Shown: positions 36,109-45,321, counted from the first letter of the stretch. The stretch: DNA of 57,261 nt from an uncultured Bacteroidales bacterium (GCA_905235995.1 CAJONI010000049.1:1-57261); one strand, 5' to 3'. Numbers and translations are program-made. Notes: generated by a model not told the origin, from the letters alone.

Positions 36109-38303
36109 AAAGGATAACCTATGCCGAAGTGGAAGGCGTAGTTGCCTGCGAACCAGTCGTTGATGCCCATCCACTCCTGCAGGTAGGGATCGAAGACCTT
36201 CAATCCCAGGTCGAATCTTATCAACACAAGGCCGAAGTCGAGCCTCGCACCCAGGCCTACGTCGAGCGCCGTGCTGCGCAGCATGTTCTTGAATGTGAAG
36301 ATGCTGAGCGGATCGCGTGACTGGCCGTCGATGTCGTCGGCCCCGATGTTCCACACGTTGCCGGCATCGGCGAAGATCGCGCCTTCAAGCTTCCAGAACA
36401 TGGGGAAGCGGAACTCCACATTGGCTTCGAGATGCATGTCGCCCGACTGGTTGGCTATCGAGAAGCTCGTGTCGCGTGCCGCCATGCCGGGTCCGACGGC
36501 ACGGGACCTCCAGCCGCGCATGCTGTTGGCGCCTCCGGCGTAGAACAGTTTCTCGTACGGCAGGGAATAGGAGTTGCCGTACGCGTAGCCCGCTCCTGCC
36601 AGTGCCCGAAGGGCAAGGGCGTACTGGTCCTGCTCTCCGAAGCGGATGGTCTGCACTGCCTGGGCCTCTGCACGCACATACTGGGCATAAGGCAGGCCAG
36701 CGATGAGCTTCTCCCCTCCGGGACCTTCGCGGTAGATGCCGGTATTGTTCAGCAGACTCAGCAGGTTGCCCGATATGTCGTACTGCAGCCTGGCGTAGAA
36801 ATAGGTCACCTTGGGGTTGGTCGTGGGATGGCTCGTGTAGTAGAACATGCCGCCGCCACCCAGGTCGAGATAGCTGCGGAAAGCGTTCTTGAGGTAAGGG
36901 TCTTTTATCTTCTTATAGAAATCCTCGTCTATCCTGGTAGCGCTGACGGCTCCCAGTTGCATGGGATAGACCTGGTAGTAGAAGCGTTTGGCGACGTTCC
37001 AGCTGAAGCCGTAGGTACCCTTGACTATGTTGCGGGTGTACTCCGGGCGGTTCTGATAGCTGTAAGATATGTTCATGTCCATCTGCGGCAGGTTGATGGC
37101 GTCCATGCGGCTGATGAACGAGGGATACCAGGGGATGTTCAGGCCCGTTGTCGCGGTGAGCTCCGTGGCGTGTACCTTCTCGCGGAACATGGTCTGAAAG
37201 TTGCCGCGGAATCCCAGCGACAGCACTTCTCCTCCGCCGAACAGGTTCTTGTGTCCATAGGACAGCGAGGGACTCACTCCGAACAGGCCGTTGGAGCTGA
37301 ACGAGCCTTCAAGGTTCACTTTGAGCGACTGGAGCCTGGCCTGCTGAAGCAGGATCGTGCAGTCCACTGCCGTGGAATCGACCTGTGACTGACGAAGCAT
37401 CAGGTTGACGCTGTTGAAGAACGGTATGCTGGAAAAGCGTTCGTATGTGCGGTTGATGCGCGATTCGCTGTAGAGGTCGCCTGGCTTGAGCTGATTGAGA
37501 TTCTGCAGGAAGCTCTGACGGACGCGCATGCCGGGCTGCGGCACGAGCCTGACCGTACCGATGGTGTATTTCTGGTGAGGCCTTGCGGCGTCGGGACTCT
37601 CGTTGCGGGTATAGTCTTCGATGGCTACCATCAGGTCGGCCGTATCGGGGGTTGCCGTAGTATCGGCGTAGAAGAAGAAATAGTTCTTGGAGAAGCCCCA
37701 GTAACCGTTGTCCCTGAAGTACTTGGCTATGCGTTCACTCTCGCTGTCCAGGGATTCTTCAGAGAGGGGCTCGCCGGGCCGCAGGGCGAAATTCGTCGAG
37801 TCGGCAGCGAGCAGCTTGGCCAGGGCCGTATCGCGGACCTTATACTCGATTTCGCGCAGGGGGAAGCGTTTGCCTAGGTTCACGTCGTATTCGACCTTGG
37901 CGAGCTTTTTGGGGCTATAGGTGACTATCGGAGTCACCGAGGAGTTATACCAGCCCTCGTACTGGAGGTGGCTGAGGATGCTTTTCACGGAGCTCTCGAC
38001 CATCGTGGAATCGAATACGACGGGGGCCTGGCCGAGCTTCCGGCAGAAACGGTCCCATCCGCCGTCCTTGCCGTTCTGCCAGTTATAGACATACAGCAGG
38101 GGATGCCATTTGCCGAAGACGTAATAGTTGGACTTCTGCTTGATATAGGGGTTCAGCGAAGAGGCGGTATACGTGGGGGCGTTCATCACCACGATGCGGT
38201 TTTCGACAAGGCGATGCTCGTCCTCGGCCAAAGTCTTGGTCGTAGAGCATCCCGCCGCCAGCAGCAGGATCACAAACCCGATAATAACGCCGATTTTCCG
38301 CAT
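36105..38303 (-). CDS. TamL: lipid-anchored Omp85/TamA-family outer membrane protein
   Basis: About 732 residues. Lipoprotein signal with LAAGC lipobox, a feature of the Bacteroidota TamL variant of TamA. POTRA-like segments occupy about residues 35-345 (VKSILSHLQYEGWYNSSV, IAKYFRDNGYWGF, YSESRINRTYERFSSIPFFNSV), followed by a 16-strand barrel with the lid-loop motif GGANSMRGWRSR and a C-terminal strand ending GYPF. It probably takes part in outer membrane assembly with TamB. Start at ATG 38303; an upstream TTG is part of the promoter. The final stop shares the palindrome CTAG with the opposite lipoprotein gene. Confidence 0.92.
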   Translation of the reverse strand: MRKIGVIIGFVILLLAAGCSTTKTLAEDEHRLVENRIVVMNAPTYTASSLNPYIKQKSNYYVFGKWHPLLYVYNWQNGKDGGWDRFCRKLGQAPVVFDSTMVESSVKSILSHLQYEGWYNSSVTPIVTYSPKKLAKVEYDVNLGKRFPLREIEYKVRDTALAKLLAADSTNFALRPGEPLSEESLDSESERIAKYFRDNGYWGFSKNYFFFYADTTATPDTADLMVAIEDYTRNESPDAARPHQKYTIGTVRLVPQPGMRVRQSFLQNLNQLKPGDLYSESRINRTYERFSSIPFFNSVNLMLRQSQVDSTAVDCTILLQQARLQSLKVNLEGSFSSNGLFGVSPSLSYGHKNLFGGGEVLSLGFRGNFQTMFREKVHATELTATTGLNIPWYPSFISRMDAINLPQMDMNISYSYQNRPEYTRNIVKGTYGFSWNVAKRFYYQVYPMQLGAVSATRIDEDFYKKIKDPYLKNAFRSYLDLGGGGMFYYTSHPTTNPKVTYFYARLQYDISGNLLSLLNNTGIYREGPGGEKLIAGLPYAQYVRAEAQAVQTIRFGEQDQYALALRALAGAGYAYGNSYSLPYEKLFYAGGANSMRGWRSRAVGPGMAARDTSFSIANQSGDMHLEANVEFRFPMFWKLEGAIFADAGNVWNIGADDIDGQSRDPLSIFTFKNMLRSTALDVGLGARLDFGLVLIRFDLGLKVFDPYLQEWMGINDWFAGNYAFHFGIGYPF

Positions 38304-38309
38304 ATCGTA

Positions 38310-38317
38310 CAAAGATA
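38310..38317 (-). promoter_or_regulatory. -7 box of tamL
   Basis: Perfect TATCTTTG on the minus strand, six bases before the tamL ATG and immediately after the TrmH-family gene's stop. Near-leaderless transcript expected. Confidence 0.6.
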
Positions 38318-38322
38318 CAAAA

Positions 38323-39024
38323 TTATCGCCTTCGGAATTCGGAGACGGCGATGGCGGTGGCGACGGCGACGTTGAGGGATTCGCTGGTCTGGGCGCCGGG
38401 AGGGAATGGCGGGATGAAGAGTTTTTGGGTAACGGTCGTGGCGACTTCGGGCGAAACGCCGTGGGCTTCGGAGCCCATGACGAGTATGCCGCCTCTGGTC
38501 AGCGGGGCCCTGTAGATATCATCTCCCTCCAGGAACGTTCCATAGATCGGGATGAGACCCCGGCATCGCAGGCATTCGGCGAGATCCACATAATGCACCT
38601 TGACCCTGAATATCGCCCCCATGGTCGCCTGGACTACTTTCGGATTGAAAAGCTCTACAGTATCTTCAGAGGCGAGTATCTTCTTGATTCCGAACCAGTC
38701 GGCTATACGGACGATCGTGCCCAGGTTGCCGGGGTCACGGACGCCGTCGAGGGCCAGGACGAGTTCGTCGGGGGACATCGCGAACGACTCAGGAGCGGGC
38801 TGGCGTACGATGGCCAGGGCCGGCGAAGGATGTGTCAGGCCGCTGATGCGGGCCATCACCTCCTCGCCTATGTCTTCAATCCGATAGACAGCCTCCACCT
38901 TCCATCCTGAACGGAGAGCCTCTTCGACAAGCTTCTCCCCCTCCACTACGAATACGCCCCTCTCATCCCGGAACTTCTTCTGTCCCAGAGCCTTTATTCC
39001 CTTTATCTCATTCTTGGAAAGCAT
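38323..39024 (-). CDS. TrmH/SpoU-family RNA 2'-O-methyltransferase
   Basis: SPOUT-class RNA ribose methyltransferase of about 233 residues. A small N-terminal substrate-binding domain (KFRDERGVFVVEGEKLVEEAL) is followed by the knotted SAM domain: LALDGVRDPGNLGTIVRIADWFG (motif 1, with catalytic Arg and Asn), ILVMGSEAHGVS (motif 2) and ESLNVAVATAIAV (motif 3). The target (23S rRNA or tRNA) cannot be told. Start is ATG 39024, or ATG 39033, which lies inside a palindromic repeat copy and seems less likely. Confidence 0.9.
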   Translation of the reverse strand: MLSKNEIKGIKALGQKKFRDERGVFVVEGEKLVEEALRSGWKVEAVYRIEDIGEEVMARISGLTHPSPALAIVRQPAPESFAMSPDELVLALDGVRDPGNLGTIVRIADWFGIKKILASEDTVELFNPKVVQATMGAIFRVKVHYVDLAECLRCRGLIPIYGTFLEGDDIYRAPLTRGGILVMGSEAHGVSPEVATTVTQKLFIPPFPPGAQTSESLNVAVATAIAVSEFRRR

Positions 39025-39028
39025 GACC

Positions 39029-39053
39029 GTCATGCCGGGCCTGACCCGGCATC
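39029..39053. repeat. Dispersed 25-base palindromic repeat, copy R2
   Basis: Perfect 8-bp stem (ATGCCGGG / CCCGGCAT) with a 5-base loop CCTGA, flanked by the family's GTC and C ends. It fills the gap between the rfbB stop and the TrmH-family gene. Confidence 0.8.
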
Positions 39054-39054
39054 C

Positions 39055-40122
39055 CTATCGGTTCCTGTACATGTCTTCGTAGTACTTCTGATAGTCACCG
39101 CTGGTGACGTTGTCCATCCAGGCCTGGTTTTCCAGATACCATTTCACCGTCTTTTCAATCCCCTCCTCGAACTGCAGGCTCGGCTCCCAGCCAAGTTCGT
39201 TCTTGAGTTTCGTCGAGTCGATGGCATAGCGAAGGTCGTGGCCCGCACGGTCGGTGACGTAGGTGATAAGGTGGTCGTCGGCTCCTTCCGGACGGCCCAG
39301 GAGGCGGTCGACTGTCTTGATCAGCACTTTGATAAGGTCGATGTTCTTCCACTCGTTGAAGCCGCCGATGTTGTAGGTCTCGGCTATCCTGCCCTTGTGG
39401 AAGATGATGTCGATGGCCCGGGCATGGTCCTCGACGAACAGCCAGTCGCGCACGTTTTCTCCCTTTCCGTAGACAGGCAGCGGCTTGCCGTGGCGGATGT
39501 TGTTGATGAAGAGCGGTATGAGCTTTTCCGGGAACTGGTACGGGCCGTAGTTGTTCGAGCAGTTGGTCACGATCGTGGGCATGCCGTAGGTGTCGTGGTA
39601 TGCGCGGACGAAGTGGTCGCTGGAGGCCTTGGCTGCGCTGTATGGGCTGTGGGGCTGGTATTTGGTCTCTTCGGTGAAGAGCGTGCCGTCGAACTGCAGC
39701 GCTCCGTACACTTCGTCGGTGGAGATGTGGTAGAAACGCTTGCCCTCATACTTTTCGGGGAGTGCTTCCCAATAAAGCTTCGCGGCCTGGAGCAGGGTCA
39801 GCGTGCCCATCACGTTGGTCCTGGCGAAGGTGAACGGATCCTTGATAGAGCGGTCCACGTGGCTCTCCGCGGCCAGATGGATGATGCCGTCGACATGTTC
39901 GTCCTGAATGAGCTTCATCACTCCCTCGAAGTCGCAGATGTCCATCCTGACGAACTTGTAGTTCGGCCTGTCTTCGATGTCCCTGAGGTTTGCCAGGTTG
40001 CCGGCATAGGTCAGCTTGTCGAGGTTGATGATACGGTAGTCGGGGTATCTGTTCACGAAAAGACGGACCACGTGGCTTCCGATGAAGCCGGCTCCGCCGG
40101 TAATGATGATGGTACGCTTCAT
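39055..40122 (-). CDS. rfbB: dTDP-glucose 4,6-dehydratase
   Basis: Converts dTDP-glucose to dTDP-4-keto-6-deoxyglucose, for rhamnose and other deoxysugars of surface glycans. The 355 residues have the NAD loop TGGAGFIGSH (8-17), LAAESHVDRSI, the catalytic STDEVYG and YSAAKASSDH (Tyr-x-x-x-Lys), NCSNNYGPYQFPEKLIP and NVRDWLFVEDH. No rfbA, rfbC or rfbD neighbour is in the window, so it stands apart from its pathway genes. It has its own promoter box. Confidence 0.95.
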   Translation of the reverse strand: MKRTIIITGGAGFIGSHVVRLFVNRYPDYRIINLDKLTYAGNLANLRDIEDRPNYKFVRMDICDFEGVMKLIQDEHVDGIIHLAAESHVDRSIKDPFTFARTNVMGTLTLLQAAKLYWEALPEKYEGKRFYHISTDEVYGALQFDGTLFTEETKYQPHSPYSAAKASSDHFVRAYHDTYGMPTIVTNCSNNYGPYQFPEKLIPLFINNIRHGKPLPVYGKGENVRDWLFVEDHARAIDIIFHKGRIAETYNIGGFNEWKNIDLIKVLIKTVDRLLGRPEGADDHLITYVTDRAGHDLRYAIDSTKLKNELGWEPSLQFEEGIEKTVKWYLENQAWMDNVTSGDYQKYYEDMYRNR

Positions 40123-40157
40123 ATCGCAGGTATTGCTTGTGGGAAAACTCTGTCAGA

Positions 40158-40165
40158 CAAATATA
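40158..40165 (-). promoter_or_regulatory. -7 box of rfbB
   Basis: Perfect TATATTTG on the minus strand about 35 bases before the rfbB ATG. Confidence 0.6.
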
Positions 40166-40218
40166 CATATTTTATTCCATTTTTCGGCCCGGCTCTGGTC
40201 CATCCGCTAAGTTTTTAG

Positions 40219-40226
40219 TATATTTG
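40219..40226 (+). promoter_or_regulatory. -7 box of the GH92 gene
   Basis: Perfect TATATTTG, 16 bases before ATG 40243. It rules against the in-frame ATG at 40228, which would lie at or before the transcript start. Confidence 0.6.
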
Positions 40227-40242
40227 GATGATTTATAGCGTT

Positions 40243-42363
40243 ATGAAAAAGTTTCTCCTCCATCTCATGCTGGCCGCATGTCCGCTGCTGGCACTCGCAT
40301 CCTGCGAAAAGCCTGGTCCGCAGGTGCATCTGTCCGACTATGTTTCCACCCTTGTCGGAACCCAGAGCGAAGGCTCTTTCTCAACCGGAAACACCTACCC
40401 CGCCATCGCCCTTCCCTGGGGGATGAACTTCTGGACGCCGATGACTTCCGGACGCGAGAACGACGGCTGGACCTACCAGTACGGAAGACGCGTAATCACC
40501 GGCTTCAAGCAGACCCACCAGCCCTCGCCATGGATCAACGACTACGGCGCATTTTCCGTCATGCCCTTCACCGGCGACGACCCTTCCGGCAGCTGGTTCT
40601 CGCACAAGAGCGAGATTGCCAGGCCCTACTACTATAAAGTCTATCTGGCCGATTATGACATAACCGTGGAGATAACTCCCACCGAGCGCGCCGCCGTGAT
40701 GCGCATCACCTTCCCGGAAAGCGACGACGCCTGCATCGCGGTCAATCCATTCCAGGGAGGCAGCCTCAGCCATGAAGGAGAATGGACAGAGGGCCGGAGC
40801 GTACACAATCACGGCGGAGTGCCGGAAGGATTCAGCAACTATTTCGTTATCAAGGCCGACGCACCAGTGACCGAGCCGTTCAAGACTGCAAGGGGGCAGG
40901 CAGTCACGCTCTACATGGCATCTTCCTTCATCTCCGGCGAACAGGCCAGACGCAATCTGGAAGAGGTGCTGGACCGCGGTTTCGACGAGGTGAAAGACGC
41001 CGCGCAGGCACGTTGGGACGAGGTCCTGGGTCGCATCCGGGTTTCCGGCGGCACCGACGACCAGCTTCGCACCTTCTACTCCTGTCTCTACCGGAGCACC
41101 CTTTTCCCGCGCAAGTTCTACGAACTTGACGGGCAGGGCAACCCCGTCCACTACAGCCCGTACAACGGCAAGGTGGAGCCGGGCTACCTCTACACCGACA
41201 CCGGCTTCTGGGACACCTTCCGTGCCCTTTTCCCGCTACTCAACCTGGTGTATCCCGACGTGAACGCCGAAATCCAGGCGGGGCTCGCGAACATTGCCCG
41301 TGAGAACGATTTCCTGCCCGAATGGGCCTCTCCGGGCCACAGGGACTGCATGGTAGGCAACAACTCCGCAGCCGTAGTGGCCGACGCTGCGCTCCAGGGC
41401 GTCACTTCCCGCGAAGACCTTGAGGTCCTGTACGAGGCCCTGGTCCATGGCTCGGAAAACGTGCATCCTACCGTGGGTTCGTCGGGACGCAAGGGGCACG
41501 AATTCTACAACAGCCTTGGCTACGTTCCCTATGACGCCGGCATCAACGAAAACGTGGCCCGCACCCTGGAATATGCCTACGATGACTGGTGCATCGCACA
41601 GATAGCCAAGCTCCTGGACAGGCCGCAGGAAGAGATCGAACTCTTCACTTTCCGCTCCGGCAACTGGCGGAACGTGTTCGACCCCGAATCCCGCCTGATG
41701 CGCGGACGGCTCATGGACGGTTCCTTCCAGGCCCCCTTCAATCCCTACAAATGGGGAGACGCCTTCACCGAAGGCAACGCCTGGCACTACACCTGGAGCG
41801 TCTTCCACGACGTCCCCGGCCTTATTCAGGCCATGGGCGGGGATAAAGCCTTTACCACCATGCTGGATTCCGTCTTCAAGGTCCCGCCCATCTACGACGA
41901 CAGCTACTATGGCTACCGCATCCACGAGATCACCGAGATGCAGGTGGCCGACATGGGCAACTACGCGCACGGCAACCAGCCCGCACAGCACATGCTGTAC
42001 CTCTACGACTGGACCTCGCAGCCCTGGAAGGGGCAGCTCCATATACGCGAGACGATGAACAGGCTCTACAGCGCTACCCCGGACGGCTACTGCGGTGACG
42101 AGGACAACGGCCAGACTTCGGCCTGGTACGTCTTCTCCGCGTTGGGCTTCTATCCCGTATGCCCCGGCAGCGGCCAGTACGCCGTAGGCACGGCGCTTTT
42201 CCCGAAGGCCGAAGTGACGCTCCCCGGCGGCCGCAAGCTAGTGGTGAAGACCTCCGGCCCCGGCCCCGTCTACAGCGATATCCGCCTCAACGGCAAGCCC
42301 CTCAAAGGAAACTTCCTCGACATCGCCACCCTCAAGCGCGGTGCCAGACTGGAGATGCGGTAG
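40243..42363 (+). CDS. GH92 alpha-mannosidase lipoprotein
   Basis: Exo-acting alpha-1,2-type mannosidase of glycoside hydrolase family 92, which trims mannose from N-glycans or yeast-type mannan. About 706 residues: lipoprotein signal with LALASC, the N-terminal beta-sandwich (TLVGTQSEGSFSTGNTYPAIALPWGM shown in part: YPGATxPFGM-like element), and an (alpha/alpha)6 barrel with LYTDTGFWDTFRALFPL, MVGNNSAAVVADAA, HGNQPAQHMLYLYDW and GDEDNGQTSAWYVFSALGFYPV, whose Asp residues match the catalytic base region. It is a stand-alone gene without a susC/susD pair, so not part of a typical polysaccharide locus here. Confidence 0.92.
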   Translation: MKKFLLHLMLAACPLLALASCEKPGPQVHLSDYVSTLVGTQSEGSFSTGNTYPAIALPWGMNFWTPMTSGRENDGWTYQYGRRVITGFKQTHQPSPWINDYGAFSVMPFTGDDPSGSWFSHKSEIARPYYYKVYLADYDITVEITPTERAAVMRITFPESDDACIAVNPFQGGSLSHEGEWTEGRSVHNHGGVPEGFSNYFVIKADAPVTEPFKTARGQAVTLYMASSFISGEQARRNLEEVLDRGFDEVKDAAQARWDEVLGRIRVSGGTDDQLRTFYSCLYRSTLFPRKFYELDGQGNPVHYSPYNGKVEPGYLYTDTGFWDTFRALFPLLNLVYPDVNAEIQAGLANIARENDFLPEWASPGHRDCMVGNNSAAVVADAALQGVTSREDLEVLYEALVHGSENVHPTVGSSGRKGHEFYNSLGYVPYDAGINENVARTLEYAYDDWCIAQIAKLLDRPQEEIELFTFRSGNWRNVFDPESRLMRGRLMDGSFQAPFNPYKWGDAFTEGNAWHYTWSVFHDVPGLIQAMGGDKAFTTMLDSVFKVPPIYDDSYYGYRIHEITEMQVADMGNYAHGNQPAQHMLYLYDWTSQPWKGQLHIRETMNRLYSATPDGYCGDEDNGQTSAWYVFSALGFYPVCPGSGQYAVGTALFPKAEVTLPGGRKLVVKTSGPGPVYSDIRLNGKPLKGNFLDIATLKRGARLEMR

Positions 42364-42400
42364 CGTCCCGGCATGCGGTACTAATTCCCGAAGTTTTTAG

Positions 42401-42408
42401 TATCTTTG
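42401..42408 (+). promoter_or_regulatory. -7 box of rmuC
   Basis: Perfect TATCTTTG, 21 bases before the rmuC ATG. The 66-base gap before rmuC holds nothing else that I can see. Confidence 0.6.
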
Positions 42409-42429
42409 AAGGTTGAGATCATTACTTGG

Positions 42430-43782
42430 ATGGATACTGTCACGATAGTCATAATCGCAATTGCGGCGGTGATGCTGGCGGGGATGGGCATAGCCCTGAT
42501 CCTGAGGTCGAGGAAGGCCAGGGAAGCAGGAGCGGAACTTGCCCGCAAGAGCGAGGAACTCGTCCGCATGGAGGGCGAGGTGCGTACGGCAAACGCCCTT
42601 CGCGAAAGCGAAAGGGAGCAGCATGAGCAGACCGTCGCAGAGCTGAAGGCCGGCCATCAGAAAGCCCTGGACGAGCTGAAGGTCGCGCAGGAGAAGGCTC
42701 TCGAAGCGGCGCGGACGGCGCTGGCGCTCGAAAACGAGAAAGCGCTCAAGGCTCGCGAGGAGTCGCTCAAGAAGGAAGCCGCAGAGACGATGAAAGTCAT
42801 CACCGGCGGGCTGGACAAGGACATCAGGGACATGAAGGAGGCCTTCGCGGCCCAGAAGAAGGCCGCCTCCGACGAGAGCATGGCCATCAAGACGAAATTC
42901 GACGAGACGGTACGCCACCTCAGGGACCAGGCCGCGACCATAGGCAGCAAGGCCGACAACCTGGCCAACGCCCTCAAGGGCCAGAACAAGATGCAGGGCA
43001 TCTTCGGCGAGACCATCCTCGAAAACATACTCAAGGCGGAAGGCCTTCGGGAAGGACACGACTACGACACCGAATTCTGGCTCAGGGACCGCAAGGGAAA
43101 CATCATAGTCAACGAAGATACCGGCCGGCGCATGCGCCCCGACTTCGCCCTGCACTTCCCCGACGACACCGGCGTGCTCCTCGACGCCAAGGTATCGCTC
43201 ACGGCCCTGTCGGACTACTTCGCGGCTGAGACCGACGAAGAGCGCGCCGACGCCTCGCGCCGCAACCTCGAGTCAGTGTGGAGCCATGTCGAAGAGCTCA
43301 CCAGCAAGGAATACCAGCGCTACGTGACCGCCCGCAAGACGCTCGACTACGTGATAATGTTCATTCCCAACTACGGTGCCTACCAGCTGGCCAAGCAGGA
43401 AGACCCCGAACTCTTCGCCCGGGCCTTCTCCCGCAAGGTGCTGATTACCACGGAAGAAACCCTGCTGCCATTCCTGCGCCTGATCCGTACGGCGTGGGTG
43501 CAGAAGGAGCAGATGGAGAACGTGGCCCAGATAGTCGACGGCGCCCAGAAGATGGTCGACCGCGTCGCCTTCTTCTGCGAGGAGAACGCCAAGGTCGAGC
43601 GCGCGCTGGAAGGCGTGCTGGAGGACTTCCGGGAAAACACCTCACGCCTGGTGGACGGACGACAGAGCATAGTCCGCGCCGCCATGGAGGTCATTGAACA
43701 CGGCGTAGCCCCCTCGCGACGCACGCTTCCGGAACCGAAAACCCTGCTGGAATCCGGCGAAGATAATTCTGAAACAAATTAA
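42430..43782 (+). CDS. rmuC: RmuC family protein
   Basis: Predicted nuclease-fold protein linked to limiting recombination between inverted repeats. About 450 residues: an N-terminal membrane helix (VTIVIIAIAAVMLAGMGIALIL), a long coiled coil (about 25-140), then the RmuC domain with GIFGETILENILKAEGL, RMRPDFALHFPDDTGVLLDAKVSL shown by its core PDF and LLDAKVSL, which fits the PD-(D/E)xK-type active site, and VIMFIPNYGAYQLA. Start ATG 42430 lies after the promoter box; an in-frame TTG at 42406 belongs to the box. The acid phosphatase gene starts directly after its stop. Confidence 0.93.
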   Translation: MDTVTIVIIAIAAVMLAGMGIALILRSRKAREAGAELARKSEELVRMEGEVRTANALRESEREQHEQTVAELKAGHQKALDELKVAQEKALEAARTALALENEKALKAREESLKKEAAETMKVITGGLDKDIRDMKEAFAAQKKAASDESMAIKTKFDETVRHLRDQAATIGSKADNLANALKGQNKMQGIFGETILENILKAEGLREGHDYDTEFWLRDRKGNIIVNEDTGRRMRPDFALHFPDDTGVLLDAKVSLTALSDYFAAETDEERADASRRNLESVWSHVEELTSKEYQRYVTARKTLDYVIMFIPNYGAYQLAKQEDPELFARAFSRKVLITTEETLLPFLRLIRTAWVQKEQMENVAQIVDGAQKMVDRVAFFCEENAKVERALEGVLEDFRENTSRLVDGRQSIVRAAMEVIEHGVAPSRRTLPEPKTLLESGEDNSETN

Positions 43783-44520
43783 ATGATGAAAAGACTTCTG
43801 GCTACGGCTGTGGCCGTACTCGTATCGGCATGCGTCCTTGCGCCGATGCTCCGCTCACAGGACATCCACCTGTATATGGCTCAGGACGAGCTCCCGAATC
43901 TGGTCAACTGCCTCCCGCCGCCTCCCGACACCATAGGCGAGGCCTTCACGCACGACATCATGCGTTACATGTGGGGCAAGACCATGCGGCTCGACAGCCT
44001 GCGCCTGGCCCAGGCCAAGCGCGACGCCGTATGGGACCTCGACACCCTGAGGGTGATATACAGCGAGCCCTTCGGCCTGGAAATTGATCCTGTGAAGACC
44101 CCCGAAATCTACCGCCTGTTCGTAGACGGCGTCTCGACCCTGGAGCAGATAAGGGTCAAGCCCAAGGCCCACTATTTCCGTATGCGGCCCTTTGCCCGTT
44201 TCCATGAAAGCTCCATCTTCCCTCAGGACGACGAATGGCTTGCGACCGAAGGTTCCTACCCTTCCGGCCACACGATCCGCGCCTGGAGCGCGGCCCTGAT
44301 CCTGGCGGAGGTGAATCCCGCCGCGGCGGAGGCGCTCTTCCACCGGGCCAAGGAAACCGGTGAGAACCGCGTCATCGCAGGCTGCCACTGGCAGAGCGAC
44401 GTAGACGCAAGTGTCGCAGGTGCCTGCATCGGCTACTCCGTCCTTCAGTCAAATCCCGAATACCGCGCCCAGGCCGAACGCGCCCGCAAGGAGTTCAGGC
44501 GGATCCAGGGAAAACGCTGA
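43783..44520 (+). CDS. Class A (PhoN-type) acid phosphatase, PAP2 superfamily
   Basis: Exported broad-range phosphomonoesterase of 245 residues. The three PAP2 signature blocks are intact: KAHYFRMRP (Lys128 to Pro136), GSYPSGHT (Ser161, His163) and ENRVIAGCHWQSD (Arg196, His202 nucleophile, Asp206). The N-terminus is a signal sequence; VSAC could be a lipobox, but the hydrophobic residues after the Cys argue for ordinary cleavage later (about LRSQ). The gene follows rmuC without a gap, starting at one of two tandem ATGs. Confidence 0.92.
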   Translation: MMKRLLATAVAVLVSACVLAPMLRSQDIHLYMAQDELPNLVNCLPPPPDTIGEAFTHDIMRYMWGKTMRLDSLRLAQAKRDAVWDLDTLRVIYSEPFGLEIDPVKTPEIYRLFVDGVSTLEQIRVKPKAHYFRMRPFARFHESSIFPQDDEWLATEGSYPSGHTIRAWSAALILAEVNPAAAEALFHRAKETGENRVIAGCHWQSDVDASVAGACIGYSVLQSNPEYRAQAERARKEFRRIQGKR

Positions 44521-44525
44521 CGGGA

Positions 44526-44544
44526 GGGTCAAGCCCGGCATGAC
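44526..44544. repeat. Dispersed palindromic repeat, partial copy R3
   Basis: Right part of the repeat (GGGTCAAGCCCGGCATGAC) right after the acid phosphatase stop. With the preceding GACGGGAG it closely resembles copy R5 at 45395-45412 including its flank. Confidence 0.7.
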
Positions 44545-44550
44545 AATGGG

Positions 44551-45321
44551 TCAGCGCCAGTGGTAGCCGGCGGCGATGGAGAACTGGTCGTCGGGGGCAT
44601 CGAAGCTGCCCTTGGTGTCGGGAGAGAGGAAGAAATTGTTGAAATGGGCGCCGAGGCGGGCGACCCAGAGCGGGACGCCGGCTTCGCGGGCCGCAGCACC
44701 CCACAGGAAATTCCCGTAATTGAAACAGTTGTGGGCCACCAGGCCCTCAGGGACGGTCTGCGTCAGATAGAACACGTTGGGGGCGATGCCGTGACGGCCG
44801 TTCTTTGCAAAATCGAGCTGCCCGCCATAATGGCTTGCCTTTATCAGGTAGCGGCAGCCACGGAAAAAGCCGTGGTTCGCGGCCTCGAAAACTCCTTCCC
44901 TCTCCAGGCTTGAGCGTATCGTATCCTGCCGGACCAGTGTAGCACGCGTCCCGTAGCCTATCAATTCCGGATCATGTTCCTGGTCGGCGAAACGTGCCGC
45001 CAGCATGTCATTTCCTTCTCCCTGGGAGAGCAGCAGACATCCCTTCAGATAGGGACAGCTGACCGAGGCGAGGAAGCGTCCGTCCTCGTCGAACAGGAAA
45101 TTGTCGCCACCCCACAGCCTGACGGTCAGGTAGGGGTTGTCGGCACATAGATCGAATGCCCGCACCAGACGGTTCACAGCCTCTTCCGGAGAGATGGACT
45201 CATCGCTCCTTGCCAGGTCCCGCTCCTTGAGCCGGCCTGTAACAGTTTGAGCATGTGTCATTGAAGGGGCCATGAGAATCGCCAGAAGCAGGATAAAGGG
45301 CAAACGTTCAGTGCGAAACAT
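44551..45321 (-). CDS. Secreted protein resembling polymorphic toxin domain 44
   Basis: About 256 residues with a signal peptide (FRTERLPFILLLAILMAPSMTHAQ shown by its end, MTHAQ). The C-terminal half has HYGGQLDF, then FNYGNFLWGAAAREAG, ARLGAHFNNFF and DAPDDQFSIAAGYHW. This spacing (GG.xDF; GNFLWGA; DDQ.xI.xGY) matches what I remember of the Ntox44-like C-termini of Bacteroidota RHS or effector proteins, here on a small stand-alone secreted protein without repeats. I could not confirm this by search. No obvious immunity gene follows; the downstream neighbour is a convergent phosphatase. The ATG overlaps the 3' end of the amylase gene by 14 bases, so they are coupled. An upstream frame extension runs antisense-like through repeat copies and is not used. 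Confidence 0.6.
   Translation of the reverse strand: MFRTERLPFILLLAILMAPSMTHAQTVTGRLKERDLARSDESISPEEAVNRLVRAFDLCADNPYLTVRLWGGDNFLFDEDGRFLASVSCPYLKGCLLLSQGEGNDMLAARFADQEHDPELIGYGTRATLVRQDTIRSSLEREGVFEAANHGFFRGCRYLIKASHYGGQLDFAKNGRHGIAPNVFYLTQTVPEGLVAHNCFNYGNFLWGAAAREAGVPLWVARLGAHFNNFFLSPDTKGSFDAPDDQFSIAAGYHWR

Noticed and set aside
42406-42429. TTG codons at 18606, 30785, 38312 and 42406 as start codons
   Set aside because: Each TTG is the end of a TAnnTTTG promoter box and so is not transcribed at the 5' end; the next ATG matches the family start in each case.
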